This document shows positions 1 through 7,917 of a DNA stretch of 64,000 nucleotides, piece by piece. Below the pieces are notes generated by a model. The model was not told the origin of the DNA. It did no database searches and worked only from the letters and a program-made list of their open reading frames with translations. This DNA is from Linnemannia hyalina (taxonomy: Eukaryota > Mortierellomycota > Mortierellomycetes > Mortierellales > Mortierellaceae): positions 1,674,001 through 1,738,000 of the forward strand of contig JAHRHY010000002.1 of NCBI GenBank assembly GCA_019671135.1, in the 5' to 3' direction. Position numbers and translations under genes: made by a program. The number at the start of each line of letters is the position of its first letter. Within the stretch, counting starts at the first letter, position 1.

Positions 1-1433
1 GCATCTCGAAAGTACCTCCGCTTCAGATGGGGAGCGGCATCATACCAGTTCCGAACCCTGCCTTTCGGACTGTCACTTTCCCCTTTCATCTTCACAAAGA
101 TCATCCGTCCAATTCTCAAGTGGGCGAGGGAGAAGGGGATCAGGATCTCGGCATATCTCGACGACATCCTCATCGCAGCCAGGACCAAGGAGGAGGCCAA
201 GGAGCACACTCGTCTGGTTCGGGAACAACTAGAACGACTGGGTTTCCTCATCAAGGACACCAAGTCAACACTCGACCCTACCCAATGTATCGACCATCTT
301 GGGTTCAGGGTCAACACCGCCGACATGACACTCTCAGTACCAAGATCAAAGGTCCGCGACCTGCGCAGGGAGGCGGAGAAGATGATCAGGGCAGGGACCA
401 TCCAACTTCGGCGGCTGGCGGCATTTATCGGGAAGGCGATCGCGATGACGGTGGCAGTCTTTCCGGCTCGACTGAGGACGAGGAATCTGATTCAGGTTCA
501 GAATGCTGCTTTGGCCAACGAATGCAAGTGGACGGACCCAGTTACATTGGATACGGCGGCACTGGAGAATCTCAGCTGGTGGAGATCTCATCTGTCGGAA
601 TGGAACGGTCAAGGATTCTTGCCTCAGAGAACGGAGGTCGACGCGTACACCGATGCCTCGGAGGAGGCATGGGGGATTGTGATCGAGGGCAAGGAGATGT
701 CCAGGACATGGAGTGCATTGGAGCAACCACACCACATCAACTGGAAGGAGCTACGGGTTATTGGCACTTGGTCCACCTTCCAGAAACGATCGGGAAGACA
801 ATTCATGTTATTTGCGACAACATGACAACCATCGCTCAGATCAACAGATTCGGCGGGACGAGGTCTCAACCGCTACTCGATCTGACGACCAGGATATGGA
901 ACCACTGCATGGAGACGGGCACGAGACTCAAGACGACATACGTTCCCTCACAGTTCAATCCAGCAGATGCACCGTCCAGGAGGATGACGACGCAACTGGA
1001 GTGGTCGATCGACAAGTCATTCTTTCAACACCTCGAGTCGATATGGGGTCAACACCACATCGACCTATTCGCAACAGCAACGAACGCCAAAGTTCCTCGA
1101 TACATTTCATGGAAGCGAGAGGAAACCGCCTGGAGCCAGGACGCATTCAACAGCTGCTGGTCCAACATGAACAGAGTCTATGCGTGTCCGCCGTGGTCTC
1201 TGATCAGCAAAGTCCTCCAGAAGATCAAGCAGGACAAGGTCAAGGCGACGGTCATCACTCCATTCTGGACAAGCGCGCCTTGGTACCCTACGATCACAGC
1301 CATGTCGGTCGACAAGCCTCTACGGATCCTGAGGAGCCAAGTCTTGCCAGCTCCGGGGAACAGTCCACACATCCTCGAGAGGAATCCAATGTGGTCGCTC
1401 TCAGCCTGGAACGTCGACGGCAGCAAGCAGTAG
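1..1433 (+). pseudogene. DIRS-like retrotransposon RT / RNase H / methyltransferase-like region, 5'-truncated and frameshifted
   Basis: The window opens inside the reverse transcriptase. Frame 1 reads the RT palm with the active-site motif YLDD (near 160), the thumb, and the start of RNase H (DAYTDASEEAWG near 640). Around 775-800 the homology moves to frame 3, which continues RNase H (CDNMTTIAQINRFGG, then NPADAPSRR) and a following domain with WGQHHIDLFAT and ACPPWSLI. That domain resembles the Dam-like methyltransferase domain found after RNase H in DIRS elements. The protein stops at 1433. The frame change makes this copy non-functional. Order and spacing, with a tyrosine recombinase 105 bp downstream, fit the DIRS order rather than Ty3/gypsy, where an integrase would follow. 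The frameshift position is by eye. Confidence 0.85.
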
Positions 1434-1537
1434 AGAAGGGAGCAGGAACAGGAGTCCTCGCCAAGTTATTCGACTCAGGGGCAGCGCAGTCACGCCGCAA
1501 GAGACGAGTTCCCGGACAATAAGCTTTTATTCGGTGG

Positions 1538-2407
1538 ATGCAGGATCACGAACGGGACCCCCTCAACCCATCGGCCATGGACCTCATGAACTTTCTCGAC
1601 TACGGACTGGAAGAGAAAAAGTGGAAGCTTACAACAGTTCTCACTTACAAATCAGCCATTCTACGGCTATTTCCCGCCAAGCAACAACTGAAGATCAAGG
1701 AGGATGAGCTCTTCAAGGACTTTATGAAGGTGATGGGCACAGGCACCTTCAAACGGCTCCATAACGCCACAGTGGATCTGACGCCGATATTGACTGGTCT
1801 TCAAGCACTCGGCGACAATCACAGCATGGACATCAAGGACCTTACCGCCAAGACATGCTTCCTCTTGGCCACATGCGGTCTCCTGCGACCGGACGACCTA
1901 GCCTGCACGGATGCGTCCCAGTGCAAGATCAACGGAAACAAGCTGGAGCTCACAGTCGTATTCCCCAAGGAACACCGAGGAGGTCAAATGATTATCAAGC
2001 CTGTCATCATCAAGCCACACCCGGTCGAGTTCTTTTGCCCGGTCAAAGCCTATGTCGAGTATCGGCGACGTACTTCGAACCAGGATCGCTTTGCCAGGAC
2101 GACACACCCCAAGGTCGAGACAGAACCCTTCACCCCTCTCATTCGACATGTGCGTCGAGCCAATCTGGGATTGAGTTCGGATCGGATCCGCAAATACATC
2201 CAAGAGATCATGCAGCTGATGCCACGAGACGAGACCCAGCCACCATACAAGGCCCGAGCAGTGGGTACGATCGCCGCACTGGAGAAGGGGATCCCATTAG
2301 ACGACGTTGTCACGCACGGCAACTGGTCATCCCCAGCCATCGTCGAAGCGTTCCACAGGATCTCGCGGTCCCTGGCGAACAACTTCACCACAGCCATTCT
2401 TTCCTAA
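1538..2407 (+). CDS. DIRS-like tyrosine recombinase (YR), 289 aa
   Basis: This is the recombinase that would integrate the circular cDNA of a DIRS-type element. The fold is recognisable from LLATCGLLRPDDL, which carries the first catalytic Arg, the segment KARAVGTIAALEKGIPLDDV in the place of the second Arg box, and GNWSSPAIVEAFHRIS at the C-terminus. The ATG at 1538 is the first in frame after a TAA at 1520. DIRS-like YRs normally carry the nucleophilic Tyr two residues before the Arg of this last motif; here the residue is His (codon CAC, one transition from TAC). If the alignment is right, the enzyme is inactive although the frame is open. It lies directly behind the broken RT region and belongs to the same element. 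Confidence 0.82.
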   Translation: MQDHERDPLNPSAMDLMNFLDYGLEEKKWKLTTVLTYKSAILRLFPAKQQLKIKEDELFKDFMKVMGTGTFKRLHNATVDLTPILTGLQALGDNHSMDIKDLTAKTCFLLATCGLLRPDDLACTDASQCKINGNKLELTVVFPKEHRGGQMIIKPVIIKPHPVEFFCPVKAYVEYRRRTSNQDRFARTTHPKVETEPFTPLIRHVRRANLGLSSDRIRKYIQEIMQLMPRDETQPPYKARAVGTIAALEKGIPLDDVVTHGNWSSPAIVEAFHRISRSLANNFTTAILS

Positions 2408-2708
2408 CTTTGGATTCACAGATAGAGTCCCACCCGACCCGCCCTTTTCTAGCAAGTAGATAGAGATCAACAGATCACCTAGAGTCCCCTTTATTTTGTT
2501 TTCATTTTTTTCATATTTTTTTTTTTTCGGAAGTCACGGCTAATAATAAAAGAAAGATACACACAGATAGAGTCCCTGGCGTTGTCGAATAATAGGCTTT
2601 AGCCGTCATTACATTCGGCAACGCTAACCATAATAAATTGAAGGTCACACACACATCCTCGGTCCCTGGTCTACTAGGAGAATGGGTGTAAGTCGTCTTG
2701 CATAGACG
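2408..2708 (+). repeat. Right terminal region of the DIRS-like element
   Basis: AT-rich and T-rich non-coding DNA after the recombinase stop. The word AGATAGAGTCCC recurs at 2420 and 2566, and 2560-2579 (CACACAGATRGAGTCCCTGG) recurs in the same orientation at 3421-3440. The segment 2580-2630 holds an imperfect hairpin (GCGTTGTCGAA against TTCGGCAACGC). DIRS elements end in inverted terminal repeats, so a + strand copy's right end should match the complement of a minus strand copy's left end. That is what is seen with the neighbouring gag-bearing copy. Confidence 0.55.
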
Positions 2709-3266
2709 TCACCTGTTCATTTGTCGGTAGAGGATGTTTTGTCGAGACTCGTTTGCTTGAGCTGCGATGTCGCCTGCCAGGTATCGGATCGTGCTGGCGA
2801 GTGCAACTGCTCGGTCCTTCCATATATTCTCAGTGTCGTCCTTGGCTGCCATGAGAGCGAGGGTGTCCAAAGGGCGCGTGAGATGGGCCAGTCTGGTCTG
2901 AATCCTGGCCAATTCCTTCTCTGCGAAACTGTTGTCTTCATTGAGTTGGAGTCCCTTTTGTTGAACGTCCAGAAGTGGATGGGCGTCGTAGTCCATTCCC
3001 TCCACGAAGTGAAAGTCGGACATGTCGATGAGTTTCTCAGCAGGGTCGAGCTTGGCTTTGAAAAAGTCCTTCTGAAGGGCAATGACAGGGTAGATAGCGA
3101 GGAGTGATTGTGTGGGGACGATGTAGGTCGGTCGAGGTTTGGTGATAACGAGAGTGGAGTCGTCGGTGTGTGCGTTATTGTGCTTGTTCTGCTCAATAGC
3201 TTCGTAAAGTTGATCAATCCGTGCCATGATAAGGGCAAGTTGTTCTTGAAGAGATTCATGCGACAT
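2709..3266 (-). CDS. Gag-like ORF1 of a DIRS-type element, 185 aa
   Basis: The chosen start is the ATG at 3266 (MSHESLQEQLALIMARIDQL), because the frame upstream of it is low-quality sequence matching the terminal repeat. The N-terminus predicts a short coiled coil. The C-terminal half has FAEKELARIQTRLAHLTRPLD, which resembles the xxIQxxLAxxTRPLD segment of DIRS gag proteins of zygomycete fungi (from memory of the family, not searched). The stop TGA at 2709-2711 sits right at the edge of the first element's right terminus, so nothing of this copy's RT remains. Orientation is opposite to the RT/YR copy. The alternative, a single element with an inverted gag, is less likely. Confidence 0.6.
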   Translation of the reverse strand: MSHESLQEQLALIMARIDQLYEAIEQNKHNNAHTDDSTLVITKPRPTYIVPTQSLLAIYPVIALQKDFFKAKLDPAEKLIDMSDFHFVEGMDYDAHPLLDVQQKGLQLNEDNSFAEKELARIQTRLAHLTRPLDTLALMAAKDDTENIWKDRAVALASTIRYLAGDIAAQANESRQNILYRQMNR

Positions 3267-3460
3267 AGTGACGGATCGATCGATGGAGATCCGGGGATGT
3301 GTTCCAACCGTGATTAAAAGAAAGATAGAGAGCAAGGTATCTGGAGGTCCCCTTTTATAGCAGCAAGCGCTCCCTTTTTTATTTTTTTCTGGACAATCAT
3401 GATTACAATAAAGAATGATACACACAGATGGAGTCCCTGGAAAGGAAGAATAATGCAGTT
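3267..3460 (-). repeat. Left terminal repeat / leader of the minus-strand DIRS-like copy
   Basis: Non-coding. It shares CACACAGATRGAGTCCCTGG (3421-3440), the preceding AT-rich stretch (ACAATAAAGAATGATA), and a second AAAAGAAAGATA word near 3316 with the 2540-2580 terminus. This is the 5' end of the gag-carrying copy. The outer border is probably near 3440-3455 but no target duplication could be read. Confidence 0.5.
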
Positions 3461-3612
3461 GAGAGCACCGACCAAAAAGAGGAATGAGAAGAAAAACGAG
3501 GATGAAGGTGCGCCTCCAAGTAGTGGACAAGCAACAGGGATGAGCGGGCGTCACTTGAGAGCATTGCTTCGTTTGGGGGAGAGGCAATCGACAAAAAAGG
3601 GAGAAGAACGAA

Positions 3613-3620
3613 TATAAATA
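3613..3620 (+). promoter_or_regulatory. TATA box upstream of the Cys-rich secreted protein gene
   Basis: TATAAATA lies about 105 bp before the ATG at 3725, followed by a CT- and CA-rich leader typical of strongly expressed fungal genes. Assignment is by position and sequence only. Confidence 0.5.
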
Positions 3621-3724
3621 CAGACTAGTCGCCCCTCACTTTTTCTCATTATTCTTCTCATCCTCAATCACAACCACAGCAAACACTCTCCCCCTCCGAT
3701 CAACATACAAAACACATATCCAAC

Positions 3725-4162
3725 ATGCGTTTCTCCACTCTCATCGCTGCCTCCACCATGACCGCCCTCTCCGTCGTCTCAGCCCAGTCATCGGTGCCCG
3801 ATCCCAAAGTCGTCGCCGCCTGCAGCACCTGCATAGACAATGCCGCTATAGCCGCCGCTCCCGCCTGTAAGAGTCTCGAGGGCTACATTGGCGGCAAAAA
3901 TGCCCCTCCTGCCGACAAGATGCAGGCTTGCATGTGCGGATTGAAGGGCAATATGAACTGGGCTGATTCCTGTGTTCGACCTGACAAGTGCACTGCCCTC
4001 CATACGTCCGCCCTTGTGAGCGCTGTCACCTCTAATACCTCCCAGCCTAATGCCTGTATTAACGCTTCTGCCACTAGTGCTGGTTTCAAGATGTGTGGAG
4101 TGTCTTCGGCCAAGGTTGCTGCTGCTGGTGCTGCCATGGCTGTCGTTGGTGCCCTTTTGTAG
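3725..4162 (+). CDS. Cys-rich secreted, probably GPI-anchored surface protein, 145 aa
   Basis: MRFSTLIAASTMTALSVVSA is a signal peptide with likely cleavage after Ala20. The mature part has nine Cys, including CSTC, CMC and SCVRPDKC, Asn-X-Ser/Thr sites (NTSQ, NASA), and a C-terminal Ala/Val tail (VAAAGAAMAVVGALL) without a charged end, typical of a GPI-attachment signal. The Cys pattern is not a clean CFEM domain, so no function is claimed; a cell-wall or environment-facing role is inferred. It is a single exon behind a TATA box. A degraded paralogue lies 1.4 kb downstream in the same orientation, so this is the intact member of a tandem pair. Confidence 0.8.
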   Translation: MRFSTLIAASTMTALSVVSAQSSVPDPKVVAACSTCIDNAAIAAAPACKSLEGYIGGKNAPPADKMQACMCGLKGNMNWADSCVRPDKCTALHTSALVSAVTSNTSQPNACINASATSAGFKMCGVSSAKVAAAGAAMAVVGALL

Positions 4163-4250
4163 ATTCTAGCTAGATCCGTTTTTTTCCTTCCCTTCTGTCC
4201 TCCGCATTTTACAATCATAACCTTATTATCACATATTCTCTCGAATAATG

Positions 4251-4395
4251 AATGATGGGAGGTGAATGATCAACCGCTGGTGTCTGGTTCCAATTCTGAT
4301 GGAACTTGCTGACGCGTCTTTCCCTTGATCAATGATATGAAGTGGATGATCAACCGTTGGTGTCTTGTTTTTCATTTTTAGAACTCCCTAGCGCG
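4251..4395 (+). repeat. Two tandem ~66-bp repeats downstream of the Cys-rich gene
   Basis: Copies at 4251-4316 and 4331-4395 share AATGATNNGANGTGRATGATC, AACCGYTGGTGTCT and an end in (A/T)GNGCG. A third, more diverged copy lies at 5653-5719, at the matching place behind the paralogous pseudogene. The repeat was therefore part of the segment that duplicated, and it doubled once more in the first copy. Confidence 0.6.
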
Positions 4396-4410
4396 TTCTT
4401 GTTTCTGAAA

Positions 4411-4475
4411 ATACTAGCTGTTCTTCGCCCGTGACTTCGTCACAGGCAGCCTGACTCCGCCAGGCGTGTAAAGAG
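4411..4475. other. Double-hairpin motif, possible mobile-element terminus
   Basis: Two adjacent stem-loops: GCCCGTGAC/GTCACAGGC with a 3-nt loop (4427-4447) and GCCTG/CAGGC (4449-4465), preceded by ACTAGCTGTTCTTC. Such CTAGC-hairpin sequences often mark termini of dispersed elements, but no border or duplication was found. The rest of 4476-4833 is AT-rich with no gene seen. Confidence 0.35.
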
Positions 4476-5052
4476 ATTAAAAAAGAAAGCAAAAGAAAGA
4501 GATATGTATATGTATTAAGGTATTTAATATTGAAAGGAGAACAAGGGAAGACCTATGATAGTGCGCCGGAAAAAACAACGTTTCTAGCACAGCGAATCGT
4601 TACTTTTTACTTTTACTTTTCCTCTTCCACTCTCTCTATCTCTACCTGTCTATGCTCCCCAATATTCTTTTCTTGTCCAAATAGCTTGTCCTGACTATTG
4701 AGAGCACCGTTGAGTCTTGTTCTCTTGTAGACACTTGATGGAAACGTAGTACCTCGTTAAAAAAAAGGAAACAAGGTGTCATCTTATTTTTTTTTGCGTG
4801 GAAGAAAAAAAAAGATGTTAACAGGGAGCATTGTCAACTCTTTTTTTGATCCCAGCAAGACAGGCAGACTGCACACCATTGGTGCTGAAGGTGTTTGTTA
4901 TGCTGAGGAGAATGGAGAGCACCAGCGGGAGATGGGCTCAAGTGACCAAAAATGAGTTTCCAGCAGTAATCATATGACTGGTGCTTAACTGTCGACGCTC
5001 TTCCATAAAGGAATGGTCGTAGTCTCTTACTTTGTCCCACTTATAATTACAT

Positions 5053-5083
5053 CCACCACCACCACCACCACCACCACTACTAC
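5053..5083 (+). repeat. (CCA)n microsatellite
   Basis: About eight CCA units followed by CTA units, in the leader of the Cys-rich pseudogene. Confidence 0.8.
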
Positions 5084-5128
5084 TACCTTTTACCTTTCAA
5101 CACATAAACACACACAAAAACATCCAAC

Positions 5129-5577
5129 ATGCGTTTCTACACCATCGTCACCGCAGTCGCCATGGTCATCCTCTCAGTCTTAGCTAAGACGCCACGCTTT
5201 TACACAGCTGACATGGAAGCCTACACTTCCTGTATAAATAATGCCAGCATCGCCGCCGTCTCCGCCTGCAAGAGTGTCGAGAGCACAATGGTTCCCGTCG
5301 TTACCGGCCCTTCAGACACACAAAAGGCATATTGGTGCACCTTGAATGCCAACAAGGAGTGGACTGATGGCTGTCTCCAGCCAGACAAGTGCACGACTGA
5401 AATGATGCAGACCGTTTTCAAATCATTACCGCCGCTGCTGCCTCTAAGCCTCGTATCTGTGATAACTTATCTGCCAATGTCAATGCTGCTGGTGTCAATA
5501 TGTGTGGAGTGGCTTCAGCCAGGCTTGTTGCTGGTGGTGCTGCTATGGCCGTCGTTGGTGCCCTTTGTAGATTGTAG
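5129..5577 (+). pseudogene. Frameshifted paralogue of the Cys-rich secreted protein
   Basis: The start MRFYTIVTAVAMVILSVLA and the segments ACKSVES and CLQPDKC are clearly related to the gene at 3725. Near 5420-5432 the homology leaves the first frame and goes on in frame 1 (NMCGVASARL, GGAAMAVVGAL), so a small indel has split the gene. A second lesion sits at the end: one T of the final Leu-stop stretch is missing, so the second frame reads on to a TAG at 5575. The first frame would instead give an unrelated hydrophobic extension to 5881, which is unlikely to be a real product. Confidence 0.8.
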
Positions 5578-5652
5578 CTACATCCTTTTTTACCCTTTCC
5601 TTCTCTCCTTCACATGTTGTACAATATTAATCTTACTTTCCCTCTACTGGCG

Positions 5653-5719
5653 AAATGACGTGATGTGGATTAATCAACCGTTGTGTCTGGTTTCAATGTT
5701 GCCGCCATTCCTAAACGCG
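5653..5719 (+). repeat. Third copy of the ~66-bp downstream repeat
   Basis: Related to 4251-4395; it shares TCAACCGTTG, TGTCTGGTT and the final AACGCG. Its position behind the pseudogene mirrors that behind the intact gene. Confidence 0.55.
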
Positions 5720-6007
5720 TGTGGTTCCTGGTCGATTCACTGCCACACAGTACACACAGCACACATACAGTACATACACCTCTTGCTTAGCATACTTTAC
5801 TTCCCTTTCACTTTCAGTCCAAGCAATCAGCGTCTCCACCTCTTCTTCCCAAGATTTCTATCTCAGTTGGGCTGTTGTTGACACTTGGGAGCATCGGCTC
5901 ACTTTTTTTTTTTTTTTTTTTAGTGCAAGAGAGTTTCGCATTCAATGTGGGCATCCTTCTTACACAAAAATAAGGTATATCGACTTGTGGCGAGATTACC
6001 GGTATTT

Positions 6008-6170
6008 GTTTATGCAAGTGTCACCTATAGTAACGGTGACTATCGCTCTTTATGCAAGTGTTTCTGTGACCTTTTTTTACCGCCCCACTGATTTTTCATG
6101 CAAGTGTCGTGCTCTAGGCCATCTGTCGCCTTTGTTGACCTCCCCAGTGTTTTTTCATGCAAGTGCCATG
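6008..6170 (+). repeat. Degenerate repeat of ATGCAAGTG words
   Basis: (T/C)ATGCAAGTG occurs at 6011, 6051, 6098 and 6157 with 40-59 bp spacing. Related words (TGTGAC, CCGCCCCACTG/CCTCCCCAGTG, GCTCT) lie between. A poly-T run (5901-5922) precedes. No coding is supported here. Confidence 0.55.
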
Positions 6171-6363
6171 CTCTGCGCCCTCTGTCGCTAGAAGCGTCGA
6201 CTTCTATACCAACATGTTGAATGTTCTCCCTTTTTCATATGTCCCTTCCATGCATACGCTTCATTCTCTCTGTGCTGTCTACTTATTCTTCTTCAAACTA
6301 TGCCGGCTTTTCTGCCTTCTGTGCTGTATCCTCAACTTCGAGTCCGAAAGAAGTTATAGACAC

Positions 6364-6372
6364 ATATAAATA
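6364..6372 (+). promoter_or_regulatory. TATA box of the ubiquitin-fold gene
   Basis: ATATAAATA lies only 3 bp before an ATG at 6375 and about 60 bp before the ATG at 6435. Transcription normally begins 25-40 bp or more downstream of TATA, which favours the second ATG as the start. Confidence 0.45.
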
Positions 6373-6434
6373 GCATGATTATTGACAGCAGCCATACCTA
6401 TCAACCAACTCAAGGATTCGAAGCAACCACAACA

Positions 6435-6888
6435 ATGGCGACCTCTCGAACAATGGAACTCAAAGCCAAGTACGACTTCGTCAAGTTCCTCTTACACGAT
6501 ATCATTATTACCATAACATGCTATGGAGACGGAGAGGGTTTCCCCCAGATATTGGAAGTAGAGGTATATCTGAAGGACACTATCGCAGACTTGAAAGACC
6601 TTATTTTCAACCAAGCGGAAAAAGAAGGCTTCAACATGGAAGGCATTGATCCAGAAGCGGTCTTCATTGGTTTTCAAGATGATCTCGACCGGCCCTCACA
6701 TTATTATCGTAACGGAACGAAGCTCATGGATTTCGACAGTCTGCCCCGTTATGCCGTCTTGTCCCATTATCTGTAAGTTAATGAATATAGTTTGGCAACT
6801 AAGGGAGGATATTTTTACGGATTCTAATTTTTCCCTTTTGTGCTTAAGTTGCGTCAGGCTATGGGACCTGGATACTTTCAAGTACTAG
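6435..6888 (+). CDS. Small protein with a ubiquitin-like fold, 2 exons, about 125 aa
   Basis: Exons are 6435-6772 and 6849-6888; the intron is GTAAGT to AAG. The second exon codes only for a short tail ending DLDTFKY. The pattern LEVEVYLKDTIADLKDLIF (extended strand then helix), followed by VFIGFQDD and GTKLMDFDSL, is that of a beta-grasp (ubiquitin-like) domain occupying nearly the whole protein. There is no C-terminal Gly-Gly, so conjugation is unlikely. The start with strong context (ACAACAATGG) was chosen over 6375. I do not recognise the family. CRN headers are also ubiquitin-like, but no specific similarity was seen. Confidence 0.55.
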
Positions 6889-7917
6889 AGGGACTGGAGT
6901 TTTGAAACAGGAGCAAAGTGAAGAAGCCCCTTAAGACGCTCACTCACCTCTCGTTTACAGCCCTGGAACAAAGCATCGGCGACGAGACCTCAAAAAAGCA
7001 ACGTCGCTATGGACGCTTGGCTGCCACAAGCCAGCTATCACTGTTGATAAGCAGAAAATGGCAAAGCAAAGATTGGTAAAATATCAGGATGACAATTGGT
7101 AAAACAATAAACAGTAAAGTGACAGATGGCAAAACAAGGACAATGACAGGGCACTTTGTAAGCCATAGGTCGACAGACTCCCTTGAGTTTTGCCTCGGCT
7201 CCCTTGAAATTTTCTTTGAGCAATCATGATCGATCAACTTCATCTTACTTTTTTTTCACATCATACCCCTGCATTATGTTACCCCTTCTGACATTCCTCC
7301 CATCCATCCGTTTGTTAACTGTATACCATGTTAATCTGTTGCCTCGAAAGAGTGGCAGCTCGTAATGCTCTGAAAGGAAGGGGGACCTCATCGAAGATGC
7401 CAAATCGTATGAATTGCATGAAATATGTGTCATGCCTGCTCAATTGAGAGCAAATGATGCACAAGATTAGTGTCACAGTAATATAGAATGTTCTTCTGCT
7501 TCGCCTTCCTATGCCTCTACCAGCCCCCACTACTGCGCCTCTACTAACCAAGCCTCCGACCCTTCTATATAGTAGTATGAATACTCCTCTCGTCTTGAAC
7601 CATAAATCGGGACCTTTTTCTAGCGTCCTCCACTTTCCCCTCGTACTCTTGTCTCTCTCTTCCTTCCTTCCCTTGCTCATGCCCTCATCCACACTCTCTT
7701 TTTGTGTTGCTTTTACAGTCCGTGTCTAACATCCTTCGTATCTTTATCCACGTCATTGACTACTTCACAACATCACTGTCGCCTTGCTCATCCTCTTCAT
7801 TTCGTTCCTTCTTCCTTACCTCTTTTCTTACCTCCTTCCCCTTCGTTATAGCACCTTCTTGTAACCCATCGTCACTCTATACGTCATCACCCCATCACGG
7901 TAACACACTTCAGCATT
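6889..7917. other. Spacer: 28S-derived fragment, then upstream region of the LRR gene
   Basis: Apart from the 28S-like piece at 6967-7045, this is AT- and CT-rich DNA. The last 200 bp before 7918 is CT-rich like other promoters in this window. Words such as TGGYAAAACAA repeat loosely at 7050-7140. No gene is supported. Confidence 0.5.
6967..7045 (-). repeat. 28S rRNA-derived fragment, copy A
   Basis: The core AAAGCAACGTCGCTATG and CGCTTGGCTGCCACAAGCCAG is the complement of a highly conserved stretch in the 3' part of eukaryotic 28S rRNA. Its left end (GAACAAAGCATCGGCG) is shared with copy B at 9893, not with normal 28S, so A and B descend from a common rearranged unit. Confidence 0.75.

Noticed and set aside
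713..1522. Open frame in frame 2 over the RNase H region
   Set aside because: The conserved RNase H and methyltransferase-like motifs are in frame 3.
3267..3587. N-terminal extension of the gag-like ORF up to 3587
   Set aside because: Covers terminal-repeat DNA; the internal ATG at 3266 begins the domain-like part.
5578..5881. Hydrophobic extension of the second Cys-rich gene
   Set aside because: It arises from the frameshift; homology continues in the other frame to 5575.
5721..6191. 156-codon open frame on +
   Set aside because: Runs through a poly-T tract and degenerate repeats.
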